Shown piece after piece: positions 6,134 to 11,961 of a stretch of 39,622 nucleotides of DNA. Source of the stretch: a virus; the IMG/VR virus record IMGVR_UViG_3300013132_005642, positions 1 to 39,622 of that record; one strand, given 5' to 3'. The translations under genes and the position numbers were made by a program. Numbering within the stretch: the stretch's first letter is position 1; every line of letters begins with the position of its first letter. The notes beneath the pieces were generated by a model that saw only the letters and a list, made by a program, of their open reading frames with translations, did no database searches and was not told the origin of the DNA.

Positions 6134-6382
6134 CTAGAAGCTCGTCTTGAGTGAATAACCAATCCGTAATTCCATCAGTCCACTGATCCAGCCATAGCCC
6201 CAGCTTTTCTTTCCTATGATGACCGATTGAAGAACGTTAGGATGTCTTGATTTAATGGTCTTTCCCTTGAATTGCCCATCATCATACATCCTAAATCCCT
6301 CTCTCGAATCTGGTCCATTTGGATCATATTCTACGTCTACGGGAGATCCGCAGAAATCCAATAGTCCCTTTCTTTTTGACAT
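6134..6382 (-). CDS. Hypothetical protein, probably part of a larger broken gene
   Basis: An 82-residue frame starting MSKRKGLLDFCGSPVDVEYD with no recognised family. Two observations suggest it is the middle of a longer gene. First, the same frame stays open upstream to about 6492 without an ATG, encoding a basic helix (RIGTRHQRRLRKYSEG). The ATG at 6498 would join that frame if the C run at 6492-6496 were one base longer. Second, after the TAG at 6134 the frame stays open for about 40 codons of helical Lys/Glu-rich sequence up to tRNA-Cys. It could be decaying, mis-sequenced, or simply a short gene. Confidence 0.5.
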   Translation of the reverse strand: MSKRKGLLDFCGSPVDVEYDPNGPDSREGFRMYDDGQFKGKTIKSRHPNVLQSVIIGKKSWGYGWISGLMELRIGYSLKTSF

Positions 6383-6528
6383 CAGAAAGAAGTTGAATTT
6401 TTCGTGGAAGCCCTCTGAGTATTTTCTGAGTCTTCTCTGATGTCTTGTTCCTATCCTTCCGGATATTTCTCTTAGCTTCTCTTGCTTACTGCCCCCATGG
6501 TGATTGTTTTTTATTTGTTTTTAAATAG

Positions 6529-6605
6529 TGGAAGCTATGGCGGACGATGCCATCTGATTTTCTGAATGCAAATCAGACGCTCTCGGCCAGCTGAGCTACG
6601 TCTCC
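6529..6605 (-). pseudogene. Degenerate tRNA-Ala (TGC)
   Basis: The D arm (GTAGCTCAGCTGGCCGAGAGC) and anticodon arm (TCTGA-TTTGCAT-TCAGA) are good. The acceptor GGAGACG/AGCTTCC has mismatches at 5-68 and 7-66, and the T loop is ATCGTCC, lacking T54 and A58 of the consensus. CCA is not encoded. It is probably a decaying tRNA, though a divergent functional one is possible. Confidence 0.55.
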
Positions 6606-6612
6606 AAATTAG

Positions 6613-6686
6613 TAGTCGGAGCGGGACTTGAACCCACGACCCCCGCAGTATCAGTGCGGTGCTCTAACCAACTGAGCTACCCGACT
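6613..6686 (-). tRNA. tRNA-Ile (GAT)
   Basis: Acceptor AGTCGGG/TCCGACT, loop CTGATAC, T-loop TTCAAGT, A73. It is followed by CTA in place of CCA. The stop codon of the GIY-YIG endonuclease gene overlaps its first two bases. Confidence 0.9.
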
Positions 6687-7338
6687 ATTTTTTTGATGTT
6701 CTACCCCTTTTCCATCCTAAATTCAAATATTCTTCCAGCCGATCCTTTTTTATTTTCTTATCGAAATTTCCGTCGTTTATCCATGCCGTATTATATTGAG
6801 AATTTAATTCGCCCCTTTGATTTATTGAATTGGCAGAACCTATCTTTAATTTAGAATCCTCTTTGTGGGTCTTCCCGGTCCAATCTATGGCTTTTAGAAT
6901 TTTTTCCCTATATTCTGTATTCTTCCATAATTTTTTTAAGGTACTTGATGCAATATCTTTTCTTCTTTTATTATTTTCTGGAATTTTCCAATATACCTCA
7001 TTTAGATGTTTACATTTATCACCTCCTATAGAAACACCAGTGCAGCACCATCCTTCTCCTCCCAGTTTTATATTCATGCAGAGCGGGTCTTTCAGTAGAT
7101 TCTCGTTAATGATATTTCTTTCTCTTTCTACTAAAGCTTCCCTGGCGGTATGAAATTCAATGATATCTTTTCTGTGGGCATCTTTGCCGTGCTTCTTGAT
7201 AGAATTTTTAATTATCTTTCCCCCTCCCATATAACCATCTTCTAAGTTACTAGTGGAGTGCATTCCAATATAGTATCTGTTATTCTTAAGACATGTTATC
7301 TTATAGATGTAATGATACTTGTGTGGTTTTCTTGCCAT
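6685..7338 (-). CDS. GIY-YIG homing endonuclease with NUMOD3 motif
   Basis: The 217-residue protein begins with a GIY-YIG nuclease domain: YIYKITC (10-16) and YYIG (22-25), then conserved Arg and Glu positions (HRKDIIEF, EALVERERN). Around 150-185 is a NUMOD3-type DNA-binding motif (GKTHKEDSKLKIG), and the C-terminus carries the AWINDG..LGWKRGR pattern of Seg-like enzymes. It would cut DNA at a specific site and spread its own gene. It sits inside the tRNA array with its stop overlapping tRNA-Ile, a typical free-standing homing site. A GATATATA element lies 19 bases upstream. Confidence 0.88.
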   Translation of the reverse strand: MARKPHKYHYIYKITCLKNNRYYIGMHSTSNLEDGYMGGGKIIKNSIKKHGKDAHRKDIIEFHTAREALVERERNIINENLLKDPLCMNIKLGGEGWCCTGVSIGGDKCKHLNEVYWKIPENNKRRKDIASSTLKKLWKNTEYREKILKAIDWTGKTHKEDSKLKIGSANSINQRGELNSQYNTAWINDGNFDKKIKKDRLEEYLNLGWKRGRTSKK

Positions 7339-7357
7339 ATTCGTACGTTACTTAGAT

Positions 7358-7365
7358 TATATATC
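7358..7365 (-). promoter_or_regulatory. GATATATA element before the homing endonuclease
   Basis: A perfect 8-mer 19 bases before the ATG at 7338, the same motif as found upstream of many other genes in the window. Confidence 0.45.
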
Positions 7366-7391
7366 CAAGTAACGGTACGAAATAGGGGCTG

Positions 7392-7462
7392 CACGAGTGG
7401 AGGGATTCGAACCCCCATCGACGGTTTTGGAGACCGGTATGCTACCATTGCACCACACTCGT
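7392..7462 (-). tRNA. tRNA-Trp (CCA)
   Basis: Acceptor ACGAGTG/CACTCGT, loop CTCCAAA, T-loop TTCGAAT, and G73, the Trp discriminator. The following bases are CAG, so CCA is not encoded. A boxA-like leader begins 10 bases upstream of its 5' end. Confidence 0.9.
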
Positions 7463-7471
7463 GTTTAGGAA

Positions 7472-7489
7472 CCAATATGTCAAAGAACT
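7472..7489 (-). promoter_or_regulatory. boxA-like antitermination sequence, second copy
   Basis: AGTTCTTTGACATATTGG on the minus strand, differing at one position from the copy at 2715-2732. It lies between tRNA-Phe and tRNA-Trp, directly 5' of the latter. This fits Nus-factor antitermination of stable RNA transcripts. Confidence 0.6.
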
Positions 7490-7516
7490 TATATGCACTT
7501 TTTCGTGCATGTTCTG

Positions 7517-7589
7517 TGGTGCCTCCCGGTTTCGAACCGGGCTCTCAGGATCTTCAGTCCTGCGCTTTCACCAGATTAGCTTAGGCACC
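7517..7589 (-). tRNA. tRNA-Phe (GAA)
   Basis: Acceptor GGTGCCT/AGGCACC, loop CTGAAGA, T arm CCCGG-TTCGAAA-CCGGG, A73. It is followed by CAG, so CCA is not encoded. The D stem has one mismatch (GCTA/AAGC). Confidence 0.88.
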
Positions 7590-7602
7590 ATATAAAAATA
7601 AA

Positions 7603-7631
7603 AAACCCGAATCTTTTTGAGATCCGGGTTT
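7603..7631 (-). terminator. Rho-independent terminator between a small gene and the tRNAs
   Basis: The stem 7603-7613 with 7621-7631 (AAACCCG-A-ATC against GAT-C-CGGGTTT, one mismatch) is followed on the minus strand by a T-rich tract. It follows the small gene at 7655-7780 and may also limit read-through into tRNA-Phe. Confidence 0.7.
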
Positions 7632-7654
7632 AATTTCGTTTTATGAATTGTCGT

Positions 7655-7780
7655 TTAAGTCATCAATACGTTTAACTCCGGATCGTCAATAGCTTTATAA
7701 TTAAAGGCACAGATCATATTCCAGCCTTTAATCACGGCAGCTACTGCTTTGTTAAATCCTATGTTAAACTTCTTTTTCAT
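7655..7780 (-). CDS. Small hypothetical protein (41 aa)
   Basis: ATG at 7780, TAA at 7655. The product starts MKKKFNIGFNKAVAAVIKGW and is a basic, amphipathic helix with a short acidic tail. It is well placed: a GATATATA element lies 8 bases before the ATG, a TACATTTG host-type box lies 73 bases upstream, and a terminator follows. No family is recognised. Membrane association or interaction with a host enzyme is possible but speculative. Confidence 0.6.
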   Translation of the reverse strand: MKKKFNIGFNKAVAAVIKGWNMICAFNYKAIDDPELNVLMT

Positions 7781-7788
7781 TTGTTGTT

Positions 7789-7796
7789 TATATATC
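7789..7796 (-). promoter_or_regulatory. GATATATA element, 8 bases before the ATG
   Basis: A perfect motif immediately 5' of the 41-residue gene; at this spacing it lies where a ribosome-binding site would be. Confidence 0.5.
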
Positions 7797-7853
7797 AAGT
7801 TAGATAAAAGTTTTTCGTTTTCTTGAAATTATTTCCTTTTTGTTTTACAAGTG

Positions 7854-7861
7854 CAAATGTA
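7854..7861 (-). promoter_or_regulatory. Bacteroidota-type -7 box (TACATTTG)
   Basis: TACATTTGCA on the minus strand, 73 bases before the ATG at 7780 and just past the 3' end of the gene at 7914-8279. It would start a new transcript covering the small gene. Confidence 0.55.
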
Positions 7862-7913
7862 TGAATTCCTATCTAAATTAAAAAAATAAAAGTTGATTTT
7901 TTCTGAAAAAATT

Positions 7914-8279
7914 TTAGATCGACTCTATAGCGATGGATTTAAGAGACCAAAGATCTCCAAAAATTTCATCCGTCATTTTTTCATATTTTCCAACTGCTGA
8001 GTATTCTCTTCCATCAGTTGCAGTTCCTTCGACTACTCCCATTTTTCCGAATCCTTCTCCAGAAATAGGCTCGAGAGATCTTGTCAACTCGATGGTGATG
8101 TATTCTCCATCCTCATTGGTGAAAACTGCGCTATAATCTGCATCTTCGCTGGATTTCATTACCATGAAATCTTCCGTCTCCGTAGCAAATTCAGTTGCTA
8201 CCCCACCTACTTCATATTCAGAAGGCATGAATTGTCTGAACTCTTTAAGGTGTTTTAGTTTTTTGGCTTCTTTTTTCAT
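7914..8279 (-). CDS. Hypothetical protein with N-terminal head-targeting-like tag
   Basis: 121 residues. After a short basic lead, LKHLKEFRQFM matches the tag seen on many proteins in this window (hydrophobic, aromatic and Glu pattern like T4 MKTYQEF). The remainder looks like a compact beta-rich domain (DYSAVFTNEDGEYITIELTR, EGTATDGREYSAVGKYE) without a recognised family. It is probably co-transcribed with the basic 50-residue gene 12 bases upstream, which carries a GATATATA element. A packaged virion protein is plausible by analogy only. Confidence 0.65.
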   Translation of the reverse strand: MKKEAKKLKHLKEFRQFMPSEYEVGGVATEFATETEDFMVMKSSEDADYSAVFTNEDGEYITIELTRSLEPISGEGFGKMGVVEGTATDGREYSAVGKYEKMTDEIFGDLWSLKSIAIESI

Positions 8280-8291
8280 TAGTCAAATTAT

Positions 8292-8444
8292 TTATGATCT
8301 TCCCTGGCCTCTATACTTTTTCTTATAGTGCTTGGATAATTTATTGTTACTAGATTTCTTCTTGGATATAACTCCAGGATTCTTTCTTTTGGGTTTAGCT
8401 CTGTAAGAAGCTGAATAAGTTACCGCACTTTTAGATTTTGCCAT
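8292..8444 (-). CDS. Very basic small protein (50 aa)
   Basis: ATG at 8444, TAA at 8292. MAKSKSAVTYSASYRAKPKR followed by a Lys/Asn/Ser-rich tail, with about 15 Lys or Arg and no acidic residue. It probably binds nucleic acid, as small head-associated or ribosome-associated proteins do. A GATATATA element lies 19 bases upstream. The gene upstream of the same operon edge is the deoxyribosyltransferase-like enzyme, 49 bases away. Confidence 0.6.
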   Translation of the reverse strand: MAKSKSAVTYSASYRAKPKRKNPGVISKKKSSNNKLSKHYKKKYRGQGRS

Positions 8445-8463
8445 TGTCTTTCCTTTGGTCAAT

Positions 8464-8471
8464 TATATATC
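8464..8471 (-). promoter_or_regulatory. GATATATA element before the basic 50-aa gene
   Basis: A perfect motif 19 bases before the ATG at 8444. Confidence 0.5.
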
Positions 8472-8493
8472 CAAAAGAATGGCGAAATCTTTT

Positions 8494-8994
8494 TTAGTGC
8501 TCCGCCATCAAATTCACCTTGGTCATTAAAGCTCCTATGGCATCCTCGAGGTTATTAAACAGTGGAATGTTTAATCTCGTACAGAAGATGTCGACATTTC
8601 CCTTCCTCCAAAATCCTTCAGGGCAGCAAACTATCATTTTACCTATGTTCCCATATGCTCCCAATTCCAGAAGAGAGATTGGGCTTTTGGTTTGAGGTGA
8701 AAAATACATGAAAATAATATCAGCCTTCTCGAGGTGATTCATTTCCCAATTAACCTGATAGTTAAATTGTGGGTCCGATTGCTCTTGAACCCACGAAGAA
8801 TCCCAGTCATCCCTCCTTGGGTTAAATATCTCAACTTTATATTTGCTGAGCTCATTTTCAATTCTTTCCTGCCAATTTTCGGCCATTCCCATTTCGATAG
8901 AGCCAGCTAAAAAAATCCCAGGACAATCGCCCTGGGATTTAATTTCTGAATTTGGTTTAATTATTCTGTGCATCCTAGCTATTGATTTGTTCAT
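8494..8994 (-). CDS. Nucleoside 2-deoxyribosyltransferase-like enzyme
   Basis: The 166-residue protein has GIFLAGSIE (27-35), NPRRDDWD (about 58-65), a region with DIIFMYFSP and the catalytic-type SPISLLELGAYG with its Glu. This is the nucleoside 2-deoxyribosyltransferase-like 2 pattern, which cleaves or exchanges N-glycosidic bonds of nucleotides. It may salvage or modify nucleotides. The first ~20 codons coincide with a perfect terminator-like hairpin (8913-8940). Its ATG lies inside the last codons of a headless ORF remnant. Substrate unknown. Confidence 0.75.
   Translation of the reverse strand: MNKSIARMHRIIKPNSEIKSQGDCPGIFLAGSIEMGMAENWQERIENELSKYKVEIFNPRRDDWDSSWVQEQSDPQFNYQVNWEMNHLEKADIIFMYFSPQTKSPISLLELGAYGNIGKMIVCCPEGFWRKGNVDIFCTRLNIPLFNNLEDAIGALMTKVNLMAEH
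8906..8940 (-). terminator. Terminator-like hairpin inside the 5' part of a coding region
   Basis: AAATCCCAGG (8913-8922) and CCTGGGATTT (8931-8940) form a perfect 10-base-pair stem with an 8-base loop, followed on the minus strand by seven T residues. It falls in codons about 18-30 of the deoxyribosyltransferase-like gene. It could end transcripts of the upstream remnant or act as an attenuator. Confidence 0.55.
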
Positions 8995-9187
8995 CAGAAG
9001 ACTTATTTTTTGAAGCTTCGGCTTTTGATTCGTCTTCTTTCTTTTTAGATCTGATCTGGCCTAAAAGTTCCAAGCCTAATAGTCCATTGATTGGTGAGGC
9101 ATCGCTGCCGTTTCCGCCAGTGATCAGGATTTCAGGAATGATCTTGATCTTGTTAGTACCGATAGATTCAGTGAAAGATTTATTCTG
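8975..9187 (-). pseudogene. 3' remnant of an SPFH/band-7-like gene
   Basis: Seventy codons are open with no ATG, GTG or TTG near the start. The product includes IKIIPEILITGGNGSDASP and NGLLGLELLGQIRSKKKE, then a Lys/Glu-rich tail. This looks like the C-terminal end of flotillin/stomatin-type proteins (a Pro-Glu-Ile-hydrophobic-GG motif then a hydrophobic helix), but by eye only. The stop overlaps the next gene start, which is normal operon geometry, so the body of the gene was probably lost when the 9180-9440 gene arrived. Confidence 0.45.
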
Positions 9188-9440
9188 TTATTAAATGAGA
9201 AAGCTCGGAGGTTCTTTTGCGAATCTCTGTCAGGGAATCCTGGTTGAAAAATTTACCATCCTCGTAAATAGTCTGTAAAAGTCCGGTGGCTTCTTGTTCT
9301 GGTGTGCACTGGGTTTCAACGTGGAATCCATGTTTCATAAAGAAAATCTGTTCCCGTTGCCAGCATTTTTTTGTGGACAATTTTATACCATCGGTATAGT
9401 AAGGAGATGTTGCTCTGAATGTTCTTTTTAGCTTTTGCAT
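9180..9440 (-). CDS. Hypothetical protein (86 aa)
   Basis: Starts MQKLKRTFRATSPYYTDGIK and contains one His and several aromatic residues, with a helical C-terminus (TEIRKRTSELSHLITE). No family is recognised. It lies 10 bases downstream of the HAD phosphatase gene and its stop overlaps the headless remnant. It is probably part of the operon that starts with the PRPP synthetase-like gene at 10379. Confidence 0.6.
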   Translation of the reverse strand: MQKLKRTFRATSPYYTDGIKLSTKKCWQREQIFFMKHGFHVETQCTPEQEATGLLQTIYEDGKFFNQDSLTEIRKRTSELSHLITE

Positions 9441-9450
9441 ATTATATTGT

Positions 9451-9996
9451 TTAAGAGATTTTTTCTAATCTTTTCATAGTGAGATTCAAAATGGATAGGG
9501 ATTCCATTAAACCTCCCCTATCATCCAGGAAAATATTTGCATACACCTTAGAGTGGTTACCAAAAGGGAGTTCAACTGGGTTCTTATTAACCGAGTCCAC
9601 TCTGATCCCTTTTTCCGTGAGATATTGGGTCATATACTCGAATCTGTGGGGTTTTCCCGCGGTGAATATGACAAAGTGCGCTCCTATGGCTTGAGCTTTT
9701 ATAATGAGATCTATCACCTTCTGAAATTCGAAATCATTAAAGCTCCAGGGATGAACAGTGTCATCAAAGTCGCAAGCTATGATGATCTTTCCATGCTTTT
9801 TCCATTCTTTTTCCAAACGATCCACGTATCTCCATGATTCGAGATGGATGGATTCAAATGGACCGATTGGCAGCCAAATTTCTTCTCTATATTTTGCTAC
9901 AGTATCAGCCAGAGCTTCCTCCGCCTTTTGTGATTCCGATTTTTTCCAGAATTGCCACCATTTTCTTTTCCCGCCCACGGGAATTACAAATTTCAT
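9451..9996 (-). CDS. HAD-superfamily phosphatase-like protein
   Basis: 181 residues. HAD motif I is IIACDFDDT (72-80; D76 and D78), motif II is VIFTAG (Thr about 114), and motif III/IV is ANIFLDDRGG near residue 160. The N-terminal 70 residues are basic and helical and have no clear counterpart. It should hydrolyse a phosphate ester, perhaps a nucleotide or sugar phosphate. Its ATG overlaps the stop of the PRPP synthetase fragment, so the two are translated together. The cap domain is small, which fits a 5'-nucleotidase or polynucleotide-phosphatase-like subgroup. Confidence 0.75.
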   Translation of the reverse strand: MKFVIPVGGKRKWWQFWKKSESQKAEEALADTVAKYREEIWLPIGPFESIHLESWRYVDRLEKEWKKHGKIIIACDFDDTVHPWSFNDFEFQKVIDLIIKAQAIGAHFVIFTAGKPHRFEYMTQYLTEKGIRVDSVNKNPVELPFGNHSKVYANIFLDDRGGLMESLSILNLTMKRLEKIS

Positions 9997-10379
9997 TACG
10001 CGATTCTCTGTTTCTGTAAGTGTGGATCCAAAAGGGTGACTTTTTTGAAATTGCAGCTGTTAATAATCTGGGCCAAGACTTTAACGGAGAGTGGTTCGCC
10101 CTTCGACATAACCCGATCCTGACGGGCATAGGGAAGATATGGCATGTAGAGGCTGATCTCCTTGTGGCCTGCTCCCTCCAGTGCATCATTTGACATAACC
10201 ACCTTCATGAGATCTGCTGAATTATTTACTCGATGTACGATTGTGACCGGTTCGTAGGGAAAAAATTCCTTTAACTTAACATGGACTTCTCCGCCAGAGA
10301 ATATGAATGACTCGTGCTTGATCTCGCTGGTGCCCCAGCTGAATGGTTTAAAATTGGGGTCTAAGTTGAGGTATAACAT
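9996..10379 (-). CDS. Truncated ribose-phosphate pyrophosphokinase (N-terminal half)
   Basis: 127 residues match the first half of PRPP synthetase: FSGGEVHVKL, a nucleotide-binding segment, and the flexible-loop region YMPYLPYARQDRVMSKGEPL, ending at LLDPH. The family is about 300 residues. The C-terminal half with the PRPP-binding loop (VVxPDxGGxxR) is missing, and the frame stops 7 codons after DPH where the HAD gene begins. It cannot be a normal synthetase. It may be a relic or a regulator that mixes with host Prs. A TATATTTG host-type box lies 21 bases before the ATG. Confidence 0.72.
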   Translation of the reverse strand: MLYLNLDPNFKPFSWGTSEIKHESFIFSGGEVHVKLKEFFPYEPVTIVHRVNNSADLMKVVMSNDALEGAGHKEISLYMPYLPYARQDRVMSKGEPLSVKVLAQIINSCNFKKVTLLDPHLQKQRIA

Positions 10380-10400
10380 TTGCTCCTATTTTTATAGGTG

Positions 10401-10408
10401 CAAATATA
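10401..10408 (-). promoter_or_regulatory. Bacteroidota-type -7 box (TATATTTG)
   Basis: TATATTTGCACC on the minus strand, 21 bases before the ATG of the PRPP synthetase fragment, giving a short leader typical of this promoter class. Confidence 0.6.
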
Positions 10409-10431
10409 CGGGGATTTTTCAGAGAAAGAAA

Positions 10432-10710
10432 TTATACTGAATAATTTCTCAGAATAGCTCCTTTTTCCCTGAACATATTCTGATTGACTCTAGTGCCATC
10501 TAGAGGATCTCCATTAGGATCCTTGTGTAAAACAATAACATATTCATCGGGAACTATGACATACATCTGTGATCCATAATAAGTGACCTTATCACCCTTC
10601 TTTAATTGGGATAGTGGAAATGGTTCTCCATAATTCTTTAGAAATGGTGAATATGGATTAGTTGAATTCATATGAACCCCCCAGCTCTCGAATAGACTAA
10701 GATGTTTCAT
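10432..10710 (-). CDS. Tagged hypothetical protein (92 aa)
   Basis: Begins MKHLSLFESWGVHMNSTNPY; the first ten residues are one of the clearest examples of the shared head-targeting-like tag. The rest has an SH3-like small beta fold appearance (KKGDKVTYYGSQMYVIVPDE, EYVIVLHKDPNGDP). No family is recognised. It lies 2 bases downstream of the tagged FISUMP-domain gene, and a GATATATA element overlaps the 3' end of that gene, 14 bases before this ATG. Likely a virion-packaged protein by analogy. Confidence 0.7.
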   Translation of the reverse strand: MKHLSLFESWGVHMNSTNPYSPFLKNYGEPFPLSQLKKGDKVTYYGSQMYVIVPDEYVIVLHKDPNGDPLDGTRVNQNMFREKGAILRNYSV

Positions 10711-10712
10711 CC

Positions 10713-11345
10713 TTATTTTTTCTTTATATATCTAACACTCATTAAAGTGGACTCAGGATATCCCTGAGCACTAATGCTTCCATAATCTGTGAAGTAGTAG
10801 TAAAGCCTATAATTCGGCATTCGCGTTTGATCCGATGCCCAAAAAAAAGCATTTACCACATCCTCTTTCAGATACTCCGAATCCTTGGTATAATATCCTC
10901 CAGGGAGAGCATTAAATCCGCTTATACCCATTTCATCCCTATTAAATCTTTCATTTTCATAGTTGGGACTAGCCAGGTTTTTAAATGCCATCTGATATTT
11001 TTCATTACCGGTTTTACCTTCGGCAAATTCTATGATCAGTTCCTGCCAATCATATTCATTTGGGATTTCCCACCCTTTAGGTTTAGCCATTTGAGCTGCT
11101 GCGAAGTTGTAATGAAATCCATATTCAGGAACAACAGATTTTCTAATCTCGGGGGATTCAATTCCCAGCATATTCCAGAACCCGGAATGTTTGTTCGTAG
11201 ATTTCAAAGAGAAATCATGTCTAAAGTTCTCCGCCATCCATATAGTGTCATTAACTTTTATGGTTTTGTATTCTATTCCGTCTCTGTCATCTACGAAAGA
11301 TCCAAAATCAGTATCAAAATTTTCAAATAGCTTTATTCTTTTCAT
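10713..11345 (-). CDS. Tagged FISUMP (Fibrobacter paralogous) domain protein
   Basis: MKRIKLFENFDTDFG is the shared tag. It is followed by a domain with the FISUMP signature: RDGIEYKTIKVNDTIWMAENF, YNFAAAQ, PKGWEIPNEYDWQEL, GFNALPGGYY, FFWASDQ and SVRYIKK. The fold occurs in Fibrobacter and Bacteroidota surface proteins and resembles sulfatase-modifying / C-type lectin-like folds. In a phage it may bind glycans or a surface receptor. It overlaps the upstream gene by 4 bases, so it belongs to the operon starting at 11560. Domain identification is from conserved Trp, Gly and Pro positions. Confidence 0.78.
   Translation of the reverse strand: MKRIKLFENFDTDFGSFVDDRDGIEYKTIKVNDTIWMAENFRHDFSLKSTNKHSGFWNMLGIESPEIRKSVVPEYGFHYNFAAAQMAKPKGWEIPNEYDWQELIIEFAEGKTGNEKYQMAFKNLASPNYENERFNRDEMGISGFNALPGGYYTKDSEYLKEDVVNAFFWASDQTRMPNYRLYYYFTDYGSISAQGYPESTLMSVRYIKKK
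10725..10732 (-). promoter_or_regulatory. GATATATA element within the end of the FISUMP gene
   Basis: A perfect motif, 14 bases before the ATG at 10710. It is embedded in codons for RYIK near the FISUMP stop, so it may give the downstream gene its own start. Confidence 0.4.
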
Positions 11346-11560
11346 TTATTCATTATTTTTACACAATGGGAATAGAAGTTTTTGAAAACTATTTGTCCCA
11401 TCCATGCTTCCTCTAGATTTACCTCATCAAACTTCCAGGAATCAAAATCTATACCACAAGACGCTAGTTCTTTCTCAACATCCATATGAGGCGTACTCAT
11501 ATGGATGACTAGTATTTTTCTTCTAATCCACTCTTTATAGGAAGTAAAAAGACTTTTCAT
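11342..11560 (-). CDS. Hypothetical protein (72 aa), possible divergent tag
   Basis: Starts MKSLFTSYKEWIRRKILVIH. The first eleven residues loosely follow the tag pattern (MK, Leu, aromatic, Tyr-Lys-Glu-Trp) but without a cleavage-like Glu. The rest is unrecognised and includes a Trp and acidic segment (DFDSWKFDEVNLEEAW). A GATATATA element lies 6 bases before the ATG. It is the first gene of an operon with the FISUMP-domain protein. Confidence 0.6.
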   Translation of the reverse strand: MKSLFTSYKEWIRRKILVIHMSTPHMDVEKELASCGIDFDSWKFDEVNLEEAWMGQIVFKNFYSHCVKIMNK

Positions 11561-11566
11561 CGAATC

Positions 11567-11574
11567 TATATATC
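11567..11574 (-). promoter_or_regulatory. GATATATA element, 6 bases before the ATG
   Basis: A perfect motif between the terminator at 11577-11600 and the gene starting at 11560, exactly where a new transcript would begin. Confidence 0.55.
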
Positions 11575-11576
11575 AC

Positions 11577-11600
11577 AAAAAAAGAGCCTTAAGGACCTTT
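11577..11600 (-). terminator. Terminator after the thioredoxin gene
   Basis: On the minus strand AAAGG-T-CC, loop TTAA, GG-C-TCTTT forms a stem with one mismatch, followed by T residues. It lies 22 bases past the thioredoxin stop. Confidence 0.6.
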
Positions 11601-11621
11601 CCTGTATAAATCAGTTTAGTT

Positions 11622-11948
11622 TTAATTCATGCTGGATTTAATAAATTCCAGAATTTGTCCTTTGGATTTAGCACCTACAAATTTATCCTTTACCGATCCA
11701 CCGTTAAACATAATCACTGTGGGGACATTTTTAATTGAAAACCTTTCCAGAACATCTTTTATCTCTGCACTATCAACATCAATCTTAGCAAACTTAACAC
11801 CTGGCGTCTCTTGGCTCTTTTCAGCCTCCTCCAGTTGCGGCAGGAGAACTTTACAAGGTCCACACCACGAAGCAGAGAAATCCACTAAAACGTTTTTATT
11901 TTCGCTGATTAGCAGCTCGAATTGATCCTTACTTTCTATTTTTTGCAT
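11622..11948 (-). CDS. trxA: Thioredoxin
   Basis: 108 residues, the full length of a classic thioredoxin. The redox motif WCGPC is at 28-32 and the cis-Pro loop NVPT near 74. Buried Asp (VDFSASWCGPCK) and the FNGG turn are present. It would reduce disulfides, depending on host thioredoxin reductase. Phage thioredoxins can feed ribonucleotide reductase or act as polymerase processivity factors; neither partner is in the window. It is last in an operon with two small proteins upstream (11962-12183, 12170-12340). Confidence 0.92.
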   Translation of the reverse strand: MQKIESKDQFELLISENKNVLVDFSASWCGPCKVLLPQLEEAEKSQETPGVKFAKIDVDSAEIKDVLERFSIKNVPTVIMFNGGSVKDKFVGAKSKGQILEFIKSSMN

Positions 11949-11961
11949 ATCTATTATTTAT

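Noticed and set aside
7471-7516. Extra small gene between tRNA-Trp and tRNA-Phe
   Set aside because: The stretch is fully explained by the boxA-like leader and a short hairpin; no start codon with a meaningful frame is present.
5540-7584. Several long frames across the tRNA arrays on both strands (for example 5540-5740, 5904-6137, 7258-7584)
   Set aside because: They run through complete tRNA genes or through the GIY-YIG gene in another frame, and their products are translations of tRNA sequence with no protein-like pattern.
9905-10189. Second frame across the HAD/PRPP synthetase junction
   Set aside because: It is a shadow of two recognisable genes and has no motif of its own.
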